Positions 16,339 through 24,533 of a stretch of DNA of 64,000 nt are shown here, one piece after another (the first letter of the stretch is position 1; each line of letters starts with the position of its first letter). Where the stretch lies: positions 145,126-209,125 of the forward strand of contig NZ_JAUFPN010000184.1 in the NCBI RefSeq assembly GCF_030409335.1. The letters run 5' to 3'. The translations under genes were made by a program, and so were the position numbers. This DNA is from Paeniroseomonas aquatica. GTDB taxonomy: Bacteria > Pseudomonadota > Alphaproteobacteria > Acetobacterales > Acetobacteraceae. Below the pieces are notes generated by a model. It worked only from the letters and a program-made list of their open reading frames with translations, had not been told where the DNA came from and did no database searches.

Positions 16339-17223
16339 ATGTCGACGACGGACCGCGCCGTCGCCGCGCTGGTCCGCGTGCTGTTCCGGCTGGTCCGGCT
16401 GCTGGGGCCGGATCGGGCCGGAGCGCTCGGCGCCGCCCTGGCACGCCGCTTCGGGCCGCTGGTGAAGGCGCACCGGATCGCGCTGGAGAACATCCGCCAG
16501 GCCTTCCCGGACCTGCCGGCCGCCGAGCACGGGCGCATCGCGGCGGCGGCCTGGGACAACCTCGGCCGCACCGCGGCCGAATACGTCCACCTCGACCGCC
16601 TCTGGGATTTCGACCCGGAGAGCGCCACGGTCGGCCGCATCGAGATCGCGCCGGAGGTCACCGCCCGCTTCGAGGCGCTGCGCCAGGACGGCAAGCCCGC
16701 GCTCTTCTTCGCCGCGCATCTGGCCAATTGGGAATTGCCGGCCATCGCCGCCGCCCGGCACGGCCTCCCCTCCGCCGTGCTGTACCGCACGCCGAACAAC
16801 GCCGCGGTGGCGCGCGACATCATCGGCCTGCGCGAACGCCTGATGGGCCGGCTCATCCCGGCCAATGTCGCCGCCCCGGTGCGCATGATGGAGGCGCTCG
16901 ACCAGGGCCTGCATGTCGGCATGCTGATCGACCAGCGCTTCAGCCGCGGCCCGCAGGTCCCCTTCCTGGGCCGGCTGACCCCCTCCAACCCGCTGCTGGC
17001 CCGCATGGCCCGGCGCTTCGACTGCCCGGTGCACGGAGCCCGGGCCATCCGGCTGGCGGGCGGCCGCTTCCGGCTGGAATTGACCGAGGCGATCCACCTG
17101 CCGCGCAACCCCCAGGGCGGCATCGACGTCGAGGCCGCGACAGCCGAGCTCAACCGCATCGTCGAGGGCTGGGTCCGCGAGTACCCGGGCCAGTGGCTCT
17201 GGATGCACCGCCGCTGGCGATAG
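16339..17223 (+). CDS. lpxXL: Lipid A very-long-chain fatty acid acyltransferase (LpxL family)
   Basis: Transfers the AcpXL-bound acyl chain to the 3-hydroxyacyl group of Kdo2-lipid IVA at the inner membrane. 294 residues. The catalytic HX4E motif is H127-LANW-E132 within FFAAHLANWELPA. One N-terminal hydrophobic segment (VAALVRVLFRLVRLLG) anchors the protein, and LIDQRFSRGPQVPFLG and the C-terminal YPGQWLWMHRRWR are typical LpxL/HtrB blocks. The start follows the adh stop by one base. As the last gene it completes a synthesis-and-transfer pathway. Confidence 0.93.
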   Translation: MSTTDRAVAALVRVLFRLVRLLGPDRAGALGAALARRFGPLVKAHRIALENIRQAFPDLPAAEHGRIAAAAWDNLGRTAAEYVHLDRLWDFDPESATVGRIEIAPEVTARFEALRQDGKPALFFAAHLANWELPAIAAARHGLPSAVLYRTPNNAAVARDIIGLRERLMGRLIPANVAAPVRMMEALDQGLHVGMLIDQRFSRGPQVPFLGRLTPSNPLLARMARRFDCPVHGARAIRLAGGRFRLELTEAIHLPRNPQGGIDVEAATAELNRIVEGWVREYPGQWLWMHRRWR

Positions 17224-17229
17224 CCGGCG

Positions 17230-19020
17230 TCAGTGCCGCAGCCGGTCCAGCGGCAGCAGCAGCTCCACCTGCAGGCCCGCGGGGATCCAGTCGAAGCGGG
17301 TGGTCCCGCCCAGCTGGGCGGTGCTCTGCGTCACCAGCCGGTGGCCGAAGCCGGCCCGCACCGGCGGCGCCACCGGCGGCCCGCCCGCCTCCTGCCAGAC
17401 CAGCCGCAGCATGGCCGACCCTTCCTCGGCCCAGCGGATCCCGACCACGCCGGAGGCGGTGGCCAGGGCGCCATACTTGGCGGCATTGGTCGCCAGCTCG
17501 TGCAGGGCCAGGGCGACCGGCGGCGCGGCGATCGGCCCCAGCCGCACCGGCGGCCCGTCCAGCACCAGCCGGTCGGCACCCCCCGGCGCGGCGTGGAAGG
17601 GATGCAGCAGCGCCGCCGCCAGGGTGCCGAGGGTGGTGCCGGCATCCTCCGGCGGCACCGGCCGCAGCTCCTGGGCGCCGCCCAGGGCAGGGCGCACCAG
17701 GTCATGCGCCTGGGCCAGGGCCTGGATGCGGCCGAGCAGGATGTTACGCATCGCCTGGGCATCGGGCGCCGCCCGGGCGGTGAAGCTGACCAAGCCGCCG
17801 ATGATGGCGAAGAGGTTCTTCACCCGATGGTCCAGCTCGCGCAGCAGCAGCTCGCGCGCCCGCTCGGCCCGCTTGCGTCCGGTCACCTCCTCGCAGATCA
17901 GGCCGATGCCCATCACCTCCTCGGTTTCCGGGTCCCGGACCGGGTAGAAATGCTCCACCCAGTCGCGCCGCTCGCCCGGGGCCCGGGCGGTCTCGCCGGT
18001 GAACTCCACGCCGGTGATCGGCTCCCCCTGCTCGATCACCCGGCGGAGGACCGGCTCCGCCGCACTGCGGAGGTCTGGCACCAGATCCCAGACATTGCGG
18101 CCCAGATGGCGCTCGATCGGGAAGCCGTTGATATCGGCCAGCGCCTGGTTGACCCGGACGAAGCGGAGGTCCCGGTCCATCTGCGCCAGCCCGAGCGGCG
18201 CCGTGCGGTAGAGCAGCTCGAGGTCGGCCAGGCGGCGGCGGGCCTCGCGCTCGCTGGCCGCCTGGGCGGCGGCGGCGCGGCGCTGGTCGGTCAGGTCGAG
18301 GTGGGTGCCGGCGATGACCAGCGCCCGGCCCGCGGCGTCGCGGTCCAGCGCCTCGCCACGCGCCCGGATCCAGACCCAGCAGCCGCTCGCGTGACGCATG
18401 CGGAATTCGGTTTCGTAGCGGTCGGTGGCCCCTTTCACCAGCGGTGCGAGCCGGGCCCGGGTCGGCGCCACGTCCTGCGGATGCAGCAGCGCTTCCCACT
18501 CGGCCAGGGGGATGCCGCCGGCCGGGGCCGGGCGGCCCAGCATGCCGGCCCAGCGCGCCGAGACCGTCAGCAGGCCGGTGGCGGCATCCCAGTGCCAGGC
18601 CCCGAGATCGGCGCCGGCCAGGGCCACCTCGAGGCGGCGGTTGGCCGTGGCGAGCGCCGCTTCCGCCTGCCGCCGCCGGGCGACGTTGATCAGCCCCACC
18701 GAGAGCAGCATCCGCCCCAGCACCGCGACCTGCCGCGCCCGGATCAGCAGGCTGAGCGGCGCGCGCCCATGCGGGCCCAGTACGATGTCGAAGACCTCGG
18801 CCGTGGTGGTGGCGCGAATACCGGCCAGCCGGTGCTGCAGCGTGCCGCACTCCGCCAGGGCCGCGTCCCAAGCCGCCGGCAGCGCCGCCAAGCCGCAGCC
18901 CAGCAGGATCGCGGCCTCGGCATTGCCTGCCACCAGCCGCCGGTCGGCCGGATCCAGCAGCACCGTTGCCACCGGCGAGGCTTCCAGCACGCCGGCCAAG
19001 GCCTCCCCCGATGCCGTCAT
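17230..19020 (-). CDS. PAS-domain sensor histidine kinase of the HWE/HisKA_2 family
   Basis: 596 residues, no membrane helix, so a cytoplasmic sensor. Three PAS-like modules at about 10-115, 130-250 and 265-385. The phosphoacceptor is H398 in LLRELDHRVKNLFAIIGGLV, followed by the family N-box ALHELATNAAKYGAL (N512) and a short G-box (AGFGHRLVTQS). PAS2 (LGAWHWDAATGLLTV, WEALLHPQDVAPT) and PAS3 look like flavin- or ligand-binding folds, but the light-sensing NCRFLQ motif is absent. HWE kinases of alphaproteobacteria often feed the general stress response through PhyR; no partner regulator is encoded nearby. It converges with lpxXL. Confidence 0.9.
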   Translation of the reverse strand: MTASGEALAGVLEASPVATVLLDPADRRLVAGNAEAAILLGCGLAALPAAWDAALAECGTLQHRLAGIRATTTAEVFDIVLGPHGRAPLSLLIRARQVAVLGRMLLSVGLINVARRRQAEAALATANRRLEVALAGADLGAWHWDAATGLLTVSARWAGMLGRPAPAGGIPLAEWEALLHPQDVAPTRARLAPLVKGATDRYETEFRMRHASGCWVWIRARGEALDRDAAGRALVIAGTHLDLTDQRRAAAAQAASEREARRRLADLELLYRTAPLGLAQMDRDLRFVRVNQALADINGFPIERHLGRNVWDLVPDLRSAAEPVLRRVIEQGEPITGVEFTGETARAPGERRDWVEHFYPVRDPETEEVMGIGLICEEVTGRKRAERARELLLRELDHRVKNLFAIIGGLVSFTARAAPDAQAMRNILLGRIQALAQAHDLVRPALGGAQELRPVPPEDAGTTLGTLAAALLHPFHAAPGGADRLVLDGPPVRLGPIAAPPVALALHELATNAAKYGALATASGVVGIRWAEEGSAMLRLVWQEAGGPPVAPPVRAGFGHRLVTQSTAQLGGTTRFDWIPAGLQVELLLPLDRLRH

Positions 19021-19100
19021 GACACCCGCAGAGCGGCAAGCGCCGCCCGGGACAGCCGGCCGGGGCGCAGGCAGCGATGACGGGCGAAAACAATCCTGAA

Positions 19101-19116
19101 GCGCAACATATTGCGC
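19101..19116. promoter_or_regulatory. Perfect palindrome GCGCAA-CATA-TTGCGC upstream of the sensor kinase
   Basis: 16-bp perfect inverted repeat 81 bases upstream of the kinase start, in an unusually AT-rich 157-bp gap between mmsB and the kinase gene. Size and symmetry suit a dimeric regulator. The cognate protein is unknown. Confidence 0.45.
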
Positions 19117-19177
19117 GATATTCGCCGATAAAGTTGCGACTCTTGGCTCACATTGTTGTGTTGTATTGCTGCGACCG

Positions 19178-20050
19178 TTATCTCAGCGCGCGAATGATGC
19201 CCGAAAAATCGACATCGCCGCTGCCGGCATCCTGGAACGCTTGGTAGAGGGCCTGGGCCTTGGCTCCCATCGGCGTCGTCAGCCCGACGCTGGCGGCGGC
19301 CTCCTGGCTGAGCCCGAGGTCCTTGGCCATCAGCGCCGTGGCGAAGCCGGGCTTGTAGTCCCGGTTGGCGGGGCTGGTGGGCACCGGGCCCGGCACCGGG
19401 CAATAGGAGGTCAGCGCCCAAGACTGGGCGGAGGACTTGCTGGCCACGTCGAACAGCGCCTGATGCGACAGGCCCAGCTTCTCGGCCAGCACGAAGGCCT
19501 CGGCGGTGACGATCATGGTGGCGGCCAGCATCATGTTGTTGCAGACCTTGGCGGCCTGGCCGGCCCCGGCCTCGCCGCAATGCACCAGGGTGCGGCCCAT
19601 GGCGGCCAGGATGGGCTGGGCCTTGGCATAGGCCTCGGCCGGGCCGCCGACCATGAAGGTCAGGGTGCCGGCCTCGGCCCCCATGGTGCCGCCGGAGACC
19701 GGCGCGTCGAGCATCGGCCGGCCCACCCCCGCGGCCACCTCCCGTGCGGTGGCGACATCGATGGTGGAGCAGTCGATGAGGATGGCGCCGGGCTCCGTCG
19801 CCGCGGCCATGGCATGGCTGCCGAGCCAGGCCTCGCGCACATGCTTGCCCGCCGGCAGCATGGTGATGACGAACTCGGCCCGGCTTGCGGCGGCCGCCGC
19901 CGTGCTGGCGGTGGCGGCGCCGGCTGCGGACACGGCCGCCAGGGCTGCCGGCATCAGGTCGAAGGCGGTCACCTGGTGGCCGGCCTTCAGCAGGTTGCGC
20001 GCCATCGGCCCGCCCATGTTGCCCAGCCCGACGAAGCCGATGCGTGCCAT
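19178..20050 (-). CDS. mmsB: 3-hydroxyisobutyrate dehydrogenase family protein
   Basis: NAD-dependent beta-hydroxyacid dehydrogenase, 290 residues. Rossmann motif GFVGLGNMGGPMARNL (7-20), substrate loop DAPVSGGTMGAEAGTLTFMVGG, and catalytic K168 in GAGQAAKVCNNMM. GGAGA lies 7 bases ahead of the start. Full-length identity to the valine-degradation enzyme is suggested by the C-terminal KDLGLSQEAA...PMGAKAQALYQ. Tartronate semialdehyde reductase is the main alternative; no valine-pathway partner lies nearby to settle it. Confidence 0.85.
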   Translation of the reverse strand: MARIGFVGLGNMGGPMARNLLKAGHQVTAFDLMPAALAAVSAAGAATASTAAAAASRAEFVITMLPAGKHVREAWLGSHAMAAATEPGAILIDCSTIDVATAREVAAGVGRPMLDAPVSGGTMGAEAGTLTFMVGGPAEAYAKAQPILAAMGRTLVHCGEAGAGQAAKVCNNMMLAATMIVTAEAFVLAEKLGLSHQALFDVASKSSAQSWALTSYCPVPGPVPTSPANRDYKPGFATALMAKDLGLSQEAAASVGLTTPMGAKAQALYQAFQDAGSGDVDFSGIIRALR

Positions 20051-20156
20051 TCATTTTCTCCCCTTGATGCCGCCACCGTGCCGTTGGCGGGCCCAGGGTG
20101 CAATCTGCCGTGCCCCGGCCGATCCGGCCAGCCAGCCGCCGCTGCGCCGGCCCGCC

Positions 20157-21728
20157 TCAGCCGAGTGGCTGCAGGCCGGGCCGCCCCGCCTCGAGGAGGA
20201 AGCGGCCGCGGTCCTCGCGCGCCGCCCCGGGCCGGGTGACCGCGGCGACGGCGCGGAAGGTGGTCTCCAGGCGCCCTGGCCCGGCCGCGTGCAGGCAGTA
20301 GCCGCGGCGGTCGTTGAAGAAGCGGACATGCGGGTTGCGGGCGAGGGTCGCGGCGGTGCCGGGCAGCGCCTCGCTGCCGTCGCCGCTGCTGGTGGTGCTG
20401 GTGGCGGTGAATTCGCTGGCCACCGGCGGCCCGTCCTCGCCGGCCCGGATGTCGCCGGCCCAGGCAGTATGCACGTCGCCGCTGAGGATCACCGGATTGG
20501 CCACCCGCCGCGCCGCTAATCCGGCCAGCAGCCGGGCCCGGGCGGCCGGGTAGCCGTCCCACTTGTCCATCGAGATGCCGCCCCGGGCCAGCCGCCGCGG
20601 CATCAGCATCACCTGCTGCGCCAGCACCTGCCACGTCGCCCCGGCCGGGCCGAGGTTGCCCAGCAGCCAGGCCTCCTGCGCCGGCCCGAGCACCTGCGCC
20701 GCGGGCCGTGCCACCGCCTCGCAGGCGGGGCCATTGACGTCGCCGCAGGGCTGGTCGTCGCGGTACTGCCGCGTGTCCAGCACATGCAGGTCGAGCAGCC
20801 GGCCGAAGCGCAGCCGGCGATGGGCGAGGATAGCGGCGCCGCGGGGCCGTTGGGCGCGGCGCAGCGGCATGGCCTCCCACCAGGCCTGGAAGGCGGCGGC
20901 GCGCCGGGCCAGGACGGCGGCTTCCGGCACGGCGACGGGAGGCCGGCTGCCGCCGCCATCGGCCTCGCTCTGCAGCCCGGCCCAGTTGTTCTCGACCTCA
21001 TGGTCGTCGAAGCTGGCGACGAAGGGATGCGCGGCATGGGCGGCGGCCAGGTCCGGGTCGGACTGGTACTGGGCGTAGCGCTGGCGGTACTCCGCCAGGG
21101 TGCGGCAGGTGCCGCCGGCATGGCGGCGGACGGCGGGGCCGAAGCCGCCGGGCTGGCCGGGGGAGCGGCCGGCGGTTTCGTAGATGTAGTCGCCGTAGTG
21201 GAAGACGAAGTCGATCTCCGCCTCCTCCGCGACATGCCGCCAGGCGGTGAACCAGCCGTGCTCCAGGTGCTGGCAGCCGGCATGGATGAAGCGGACCGGC
21301 GCCGCCGCATCCGGCGCCGGCGCGGTGCGGGTGCGGCCGACCGGGCTCGGCACGCCGTCGGCCAGGAAGCGGTACCAGTAGGGGCGGCCGGGCTGCAGCC
21401 CGGTGACCTCGGCATGGAGGGAGAAGCCTTCCCCGGCATGCGCCACCTCCCGCCCCCGCGCGGCGATGCGGGTGAAGCCGGGATCCTCCGCCACCTCCCA
21501 GCCCACCTCGACCGCGGCCTCCGGCGGCATCCCGCCCAGCGGCGCCAGCGGCTCCGGCGCCAGCCGGGTCCAGAGCACCACCCCGTCCGGCCAGGGGTCT
21601 CCGCTGGCGACGCCGAGGGTGAAGGGTCCCCCGGGGTAGGCATCGGGATGGGCCCCGGAAGCGCGAGCCCAGGCGGCGGGGGCGGTGACCAGCGCCGGCA
21701 GGGCCAGCAGGGTTCGACGCAGCGGCAT
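20157..21728 (-). CDS. phoD: PhoD-family alkaline phosphatase/phosphodiesterase, exported
   Basis: 523 residues. N-terminus MPLRRTLLALPALVTAPAAWARA is a signal with a twin arginine, fitting Tat export as in other PhoD enzymes; the start was chosen to give this signal. An N-terminal Ig-like domain (LGVASGDPWPDGVVLWTRL) precedes the metallophosphatase core: IHAGCQ, HYGDYIYE, SFDDHEVENNW, DTRQYRDDQPCGD and SGDVHTAWAGD supply Ca/Fe ligands. It would release phosphate from extracellular phosphodiesters. No Pho box was seen in the short 5' region. Confidence 0.9.
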   Translation of the reverse strand: MPLRRTLLALPALVTAPAAWARASGAHPDAYPGGPFTLGVASGDPWPDGVVLWTRLAPEPLAPLGGMPPEAAVEVGWEVAEDPGFTRIAARGREVAHAGEGFSLHAEVTGLQPGRPYWYRFLADGVPSPVGRTRTAPAPDAAAPVRFIHAGCQHLEHGWFTAWRHVAEEAEIDFVFHYGDYIYETAGRSPGQPGGFGPAVRRHAGGTCRTLAEYRQRYAQYQSDPDLAAAHAAHPFVASFDDHEVENNWAGLQSEADGGGSRPPVAVPEAAVLARRAAAFQAWWEAMPLRRAQRPRGAAILAHRRLRFGRLLDLHVLDTRQYRDDQPCGDVNGPACEAVARPAAQVLGPAQEAWLLGNLGPAGATWQVLAQQVMLMPRRLARGGISMDKWDGYPAARARLLAGLAARRVANPVILSGDVHTAWAGDIRAGEDGPPVASEFTATSTTSSGDGSEALPGTAATLARNPHVRFFNDRRGYCLHAAGPGRLETTFRAVAAVTRPGAAREDRGRFLLEAGRPGLQPLG

Positions 21729-21877
21729 GCCGCCAGGATGCGCCAGCCGCCGCGCCGATCCAACGGCCGCCGCCACCGGTGCAGCGATCCGCAACCCTGC
21801 GGGATCCGCGCGCTGGCTCGCCCGGGTCTGCGGCGGTATCCTGCGGGTCCAGGCAGTCAGCGGCAGGGAGGCAACGG

Positions 21878-23131
21878 ATGCGCGTGCTGGTGATCGGCGG
21901 GGGCATCGGCGGCCTGACCACGGCGCTGGCGCTGCAGGCCGCGGGCCTCGAGGTCGAGGTGCATGAGGGCGCCGGCGAGGTGCGGCCGCTCGGCGTCGGC
22001 ATCAACCTGCAGCCGCATGCGGTGCGCGAGCTGACCGAGCTCGGCCTGGGCGCGGCGCTGGCCGCGATCGGCGTGGCGACGCGGGAGCTGGTCTATGCCA
22101 GCCGCTTCGGCCAGGTGATCTGGCGGGAGGATCGCGGCCGCGCCGCCGGCTACCACTGGCCGCAGTATTCCATCCACCGGGGCCGGCTGCAGCTGCTGCT
22201 GTGGCAGGCGGCAGAGGCGAGGCTGGGCGCGGCGCGGGTCCGCAGCGGCCACCGGCTGGCGGGATTCACCCAGGATGCCGGCGGCGTCACCGCGCATTTC
22301 GCCGATGGCAGCCTGGCCCGCGGCGACCTGCTGATCGCCGCCGACGGCATCCATTCCGTGGTGCGCCGGCATTTCGCCCCGGAGGAGGGTCCGCCGAAGT
22401 GGAACGGCGCCATCCTCTGGCGCGCCACCAGCGAGGCGCCGGCCTACCTGACCGGAGCCTCCATGGTGCAGGCCGGCAGTCACGACCAGAAATTCGTCGT
22501 CTATCCCATCGCCGAACTGCCGGACGGGCGGAGGCTGACCAATTGGATCGCCGAGCTGCGCTTCCCGGCCGACCGGCCCTGGGCGCGGGAGGACTGGAAC
22601 CGGCCGGGCCGGCTGGCCGACGTGCTGCCGGCCTTCGAGCGTTGGGACTTCGGCTGGCTCGACGTGCCCGGGCTGATGCGCCGGGCCGAGGCGGTCTATG
22701 AATTCCCCATGGTCGACCGGGACCCGCTGGAGCGCTGGACGGAGGGGCGGGTGACCCTGCTCGGCGACGCCGCTCATCCGATGTACCCGATCGGCAGCAA
22801 CGGCGCCTCCCAGGCGATCCTTGATGCGCGGCGGCTGGCCTGGCACCTGGCCGGCAAGCCCTGGGATGCGGCGCTGGCGGCCTACGAGGCGGAGCGGCGG
22901 CCGGCGACGGCGGCGCTGGTCGCGGCGAACCGCGGCCTCGGCCCCGACCTGGTGCTGGAGCTGGTGCACCAGCGGGCGCCGGAAGGATTCACCGCGTTGC
23001 ACGACGTCATCAGCCAGGCCGAGCTGGAAGGCACCGCCAGCGCCTACAAGACGCTCGCCGGCTTCGACCCTTCGCTGCTCAACGCACGGGAGAGCTGGAG
23101 CGTCACACCGGGACCTCGCCCGGCGGCTTGA
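21878..23131 (+). CDS. FAD-dependent monooxygenase (PhzS/salicylate hydroxylase-like)
   Basis: 417 residues, group A flavoprotein hydroxylase. FAD motifs: VIGGGIGGLTTALALQAAG (GxGxxG), the DG motif LLIAADGIHSVVRR, and VTLLGDAAHPMYPIGSNGASQ (GD motif). AGGGAGG precedes the start. Overall it resembles the flavin-dependent oxidoreductases annotated near phenazine PhzS, but no phenazine genes are here. The substrate is probably a small aromatic, unassigned. Its 3' end overlaps the convergent lrp gene by 29 bases, close to an aromatic amino acid catabolic pair. Confidence 0.87.
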   Translation: MRVLVIGGGIGGLTTALALQAAGLEVEVHEGAGEVRPLGVGINLQPHAVRELTELGLGAALAAIGVATRELVYASRFGQVIWREDRGRAAGYHWPQYSIHRGRLQLLLWQAAEARLGAARVRSGHRLAGFTQDAGGVTAHFADGSLARGDLLIAADGIHSVVRRHFAPEEGPPKWNGAILWRATSEAPAYLTGASMVQAGSHDQKFVVYPIAELPDGRRLTNWIAELRFPADRPWAREDWNRPGRLADVLPAFERWDFGWLDVPGLMRRAEAVYEFPMVDRDPLERWTEGRVTLLGDAAHPMYPIGSNGASQAILDARRLAWHLAGKPWDAALAAYEAERRPATAALVAANRGLGPDLVLELVHQRAPEGFTALHDVISQAELEGTASAYKTLAGFDPSLLNARESWSVTPGPRPAA

Positions 23132-23576
23132 GCGCCGAGAGGACGAAGCTGCTGCGGGTCTCCTTCACCCCGGGCATGCGCAGCAGGGCTTTCAGGGCGA
23201 AATCCGCATAGGCCTCGAAATCAGCGGCCAGGACGTGCAGCAGGTAGTCCATCTCGCCGCTCATCGTATAGGCGGCCAGCACCTCGGGCCGTTCGGCGAG
23301 CGCCTTGTGGAAGCGCTCCACCACCTCCTCCGCATGGCTGTCGAGCGCCACCATGACGAAGGCCTGCAGGGGCAGGCCGAGCCGGGCCGGGTCCAGCACC
23401 GCGCCGTAGCGGGTGATGACGCCGGCTTCCTCCAGCCGCTTCACCCGGCGCTGGCAGGGCGTGGCCGACAGCCCGACCTGCTCGGCCAGCGCCACCACCG
23501 GCAGGCGGCCGTCGCGCTGCAGGGCGCGCAGGATACGGCGGTCGATGGCATCGAGGCTTATGGTGGATTTCGCCAT
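23103..23576 (-). CDS. Lrp/AsnC family regulator divergent from phhA-hppD
   Basis: 157 residues: N-terminal winged HTH (LDAIDRRILRALQRDGRLPVVALAEQVGLSATPCQRRVKRLEEAGVI) and C-terminal RAM ligand-binding domain (residues 65-150). GGAAGG precedes the start. Being divergent from the phenylalanine hydroxylase gene, it is a good candidate regulator of aromatic amino acid breakdown (a PhhR-like job done by an Lrp), with phenylalanine or tyrosine as effector. That is inference from position. Confidence 0.92.
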   Translation of the reverse strand: MAKSTISLDAIDRRILRALQRDGRLPVVALAEQVGLSATPCQRRVKRLEEAGVITRYGAVLDPARLGLPLQAFVMVALDSHAEEVVERFHKALAERPEVLAAYTMSGEMDYLLHVLAADFEAYADFALKALLRMPGVKETRSSFVLSALKPPGEVPV

Positions 23577-23592
23577 GGAAAACGCCTTCCAG

Positions 23593-23620
23593 TAGCCGAT
23601 TCAGCTCTATCCTAGCCGAT
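23593..23620. promoter_or_regulatory. Direct repeats TAGCCGAT spaced 20 bp in the lrp-phhA promoter region
   Basis: Exact copies at 23593-23600 and 23613-23620. The start-to-start distance of 20 bp is about two helical turns, so both would face the same side of the DNA, as expected for cooperative Lrp-type binding. They lie 17-44 bases upstream of the lrp start and 69-96 upstream of phhA. Confidence 0.45.
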
Positions 23621-23688
23621 CCGCCGGGAGATTCGCCGGAAACCCCTCGCCGCCCGGCGCTATGCTGGGGGCAACCGGGGAGGCTCGC

Positions 23689-24522
23689 ATGGCGGGGCTG
23701 ATCGAAGGGTTGCCGTCGGGCCTGCGTGGCGACTATGCCGGATTGGGTGCCGACCTCACCCTGGCGCAGGATATGGCGGGCTACGCCCCGGCCGACCACG
23801 CGACCTGGCGCAGCCTCTATGCCCGGCAGGCGGCGCTGCTGCCCTGCCACGCCGCCGCCGCCTTCCGCGAGGGCCTGGACCGCCTCCCCTTCGCCGCCGG
23901 CATCCCGGACTTCGCCCGCTGTTCCGCCCTGCTGCGGGCCGCCACCGGCTGGGTGCTGGTCGCAGTTCCAGGGCTGATCCCCGATGCCGCCTTCTTCGGC
24001 CACCTCGCCGCCCGGCGCTTTCCCGTCACCCGCTGGATCCGCCGGCGGGAGGAACTCGACTACATCGTCGAGCCCGATGTCTTCCACGACGCCTTCGGCC
24101 ACGTGCCGCTGCTGACGCAGCCGGATTTCGCCGATTTCCTGCAGGCCTATGGCGCCATGGGCGAGACCGCGGCGCGGATCGGGGCCCTGAAGCCCCTCGC
24201 CCGGCTTTATTGGCACATGGTCGAGTTCGGCCTGATCCGGGAGGGGGGCGCGATCCGCGCCTATGGCGCCGGCATCCTCTCCTCCGTCGCCGAGACGCGG
24301 CATGCGACCGAGGGCGATGCGCCGCGCCGGCTGCGCTTCGACCCGCGGCGGGTGCTGCGCAGCGACTACCGCATCGATTCGGTGCAGCCGACCTACTTCG
24401 GCATCGGCGGCTATGCCGAGCTCTTTGCCACCATGCCGGCGCTGCCCGCGCTCCTGGCCGAGGCGCGCGACGCCGCGCCCATTCCGCCCGGCGCCGCGGC
24501 GCCGGGCGACCAACCGCTCTGA
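23689..24522 (+). CDS. phhA: Phenylalanine 4-monooxygenase
   Basis: Non-haem iron, pterin-dependent hydroxylase turning phenylalanine into tyrosine. 277 residues, the size of bacterial monomeric enzymes without a regulatory domain. Iron ligands are H133 and H138 in FHDAFGHVPLL and E179 in YWHMVEFGLI; the pterin region VTRWIRRREELDYIVEPDVFHD and the late FDPRRVLRSDYRIDSVQPTYF block are present. GGGGAGG precedes the start. Followed 11 bases later by hppD, so the pair converts phenylalanine onward toward homogentisate. Confidence 0.95.
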   Translation: MAGLIEGLPSGLRGDYAGLGADLTLAQDMAGYAPADHATWRSLYARQAALLPCHAAAAFREGLDRLPFAAGIPDFARCSALLRAATGWVLVAVPGLIPDAAFFGHLAARRFPVTRWIRRREELDYIVEPDVFHDAFGHVPLLTQPDFADFLQAYGAMGETAARIGALKPLARLYWHMVEFGLIREGGAIRAYGAGILSSVAETRHATEGDAPRRLRFDPRRVLRSDYRIDSVQPTYFGIGGYAELFATMPALPALLAEARDAAPIPPGAAAPGDQPL

Positions 24523-24533
24523 GGAGACATCGC

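Noticed and set aside
14979..17159. 726-codon minus-strand frame opposite fabF1, adh and lpxXL
   Set aside because: No recognisable domain; all three opposing genes have intact catalytic motifs and overlapping starts.
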